Assembly (NCBI GenBank): GCA_010027105.1
Contig: RGVT01000177.1
Coordinates: 1-5,940, forward strand
DNA from: Planctomycetia bacterium
GTDB taxonomy: Bacteria; Planctomycetota; Planctomycetia; Pirellulales; UBA1268
DNA: 5,940 nucleotides
Direction of reading: 5' to 3'
Shown here: positions 5,051 to 5,940 of the stretch, in pieces
Layout of the letters: each line of letters opens with the position of its first letter
Position numbering within the stretch: the stretch's first letter is position 1
Notes under the pieces: generated by a model
Told to the model about the DNA's origin: nothing
Seen by the model: the letters and a program-made list of their open reading frames with translations, nothing else
Databases searched by the model: none
Program-made: the position numbers and the translations under genes

Positions 5051-5940
5051 ATGAGCACACACGCCCCCGCCGCGCCCGCCGCCACCGATGCCCTGCTCGT
5101 CCGCGTCGGCCACAGCCCCGACCCCGACGACGCATTCATGTTCTACGCGTTGGCCGCGGACAAGATCGCCACGGGCCGCTACCGGTTCGTGCATGAACTC
5201 GTCGACATCGAGACGCTCAACCGCCGGGCCTTCGCCGGTGAACTCGAGCTCACCGCCCTCTCGATCCACGCCTACGCGCATTTGGCCGACCGTTACGTCC
5301 TCTGCCCCTGCGGCGCGAGCATGGGCGACGGCTACGGCCCGATCGTCGTCGCACGGCGGCCGCTCACGAAGGACGAGACGGCCGCCGTCACGATCGCGGT
5401 CCCCGGCACGCTCACGAGCGCCTTCCTCTCCCTCTCGCTGTGGCTGGGCCGTCCGTTCCGGCACGTGGTGGTGCCGTTCGACCGGATCCTCGACGTCGTC
5501 GAGGCCGGCCAGTGGAACGGCGAACCCGTCGACGCGGGCCTCGTGATCCACGAGGGGCAGCTCACCTACCAGGAACAAAACCTGCGGCTCATCGTCGACC
5601 TCGGCGTGTGGTGGAAGGACCGCCACGGCCTGCCGCTCCCCCTGGGCGCCAACGGCGTCCGCCGCGACCTCGGCCCCGCGGCGATCCGCGACATCACCCG
5701 GCTGCTTTCCGAGAGCATCGACTGGGGCCTGGACCACCGCGCCGAATCGCTCGACTATGCGATGCGCTGGGGCCGCAACCTCGACGCCGCCCGCACCGAC
5801 CGCTTCGTCGGCATGTACGTCAACGAGTGGACCCGCGACTTCGGCGAACCGGGCCGGCGCTCCGTGAAGCTGTTCCTCGAAGAAGCCTTCGAAGCGGGCC
5901 TGATCCCGCAGCGGATCGATCCCGAATTCGTCGAGCCGTG
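5051..5940 (+). CDS. mqnD: 1,4-dihydroxy-6-naphthoate synthase MqnD (right-edge partial)
   Basis: The window shows 296 residues of MqnD, the enzyme that turns cyclic de-hypoxanthinyl futalosine into 1,4-dihydroxy-6-naphthoate in the futalosine route to menaquinone. The periplasmic-binding-protein-like fold is seen in VGHSPDPDDAFMFYAL (19-34), ITALSIHAY-like LTALSIHAYAH (68-77), VPGTLTSAFLSL (117-128), VDAGLVIHEGQLTY (160-173) and LPLGANGVRRDLG (196-208). His167 probably corresponds to the catalytic His of Thermus MqnD. MqnA is related, but this set of motifs favours MqnD. The last two bases, TG, follow residue 296; family members are usually about 270-290 residues, so a TGA stop probably straddles the edge. 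No Shine-Dalgarno site precedes the ATG. Position 31 bp behind csrA suggests co-transcription. No other mqn gene is in view. Confidence 0.94.
   Translation, partial: MSTHAPAAPAATDALLVRVGHSPDPDDAFMFYALAADKIATGRYRFVHELVDIETLNRRAFAGELELTALSIHAYAHLADRYVLCPCGASMGDGYGPIVVARRPLTKDETAAVTIAVPGTLTSAFLSLSLWLGRPFRHVVVPFDRILDVVEAGQWNGEPVDAGLVIHEGQLTYQEQNLRLIVDLGVWWKDRHGLPLPLGANGVRRDLGPAAIRDITRLLSESIDWGLDHRAESLDYAMRWGRNLDAARTDRFVGMYVNEWTRDFGEPGRRSVKLFLEEAFEAGLIPQRIDPEFVEP

Noticed and set aside
4835..5737. 300-codon minus-strand open frame opposite csrA and mqnD
   Set aside because: It is antisense to two well-conserved genes and shows no family features.

Overview
The window is GC-rich, bacterial chromosomal DNA with housekeeping content. 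It holds seven protein genes and no RNA genes, insertion sequences or CRISPR array that I can see. The gene set best fits a planctomycete (Planctomycetota, perhaps Pirellulales-like): a FliW-CsrA pair, the futalosine menaquinone enzyme MqnD, an LptF/LptG-type permease, very high GC and few Shine-Dalgarno sites. That assignment is an inference; no marker gene here proves it.

Left part (1-2771, minus strand). A short palindromic repeat sits at the left edge. It is followed by a NarL/FixJ-type response regulator (102-734, minus). A 322-bp gap without a gene contains an AT-rich island. Then come hemC (1057-2016, minus) and a ComF-family phosphoribosyltransferase gene (2013-2771, minus). These two overlap by 4 bp (ATGA) and form a leftward operon read comF then hemC.

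Right part (2881-5940, plus strand). A 109-bp divergent intergenic region carries a sigma-70-like promoter pointing right. It precedes a single LptF/LptG-family permease gene (2881-4011). After a 221-bp gap come fliW (4233-4673), csrA (4735-5019) and mqnD (5051 to the right edge, probably complete except for the last base of its stop codon).

Functionally, fliW and csrA are the clearest system. CsrA is a post-transcriptional repressor that binds GGA-containing mRNA leaders, and FliW is its protein antagonist. CsrA here keeps both the RNA-binding Arg44 and an Asn55 equivalent to the FliW-contact residue of Bacillus subtilis CsrA. Both genes have GGA-rich leaders overlapping strong Shine-Dalgarno sites, which most other genes in the window lack, so autoregulation is plausible. 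HemC (tetrapyrrole synthesis) and MqnD (menaquinone synthesis) are both respiratory cofactor enzymes but lie in separate, divergent units. I found no clearly undescribed system. The most useful leads are the CsrA tail and leader sites, the Lys-to-Asp change in HemC, and the edge repeat.
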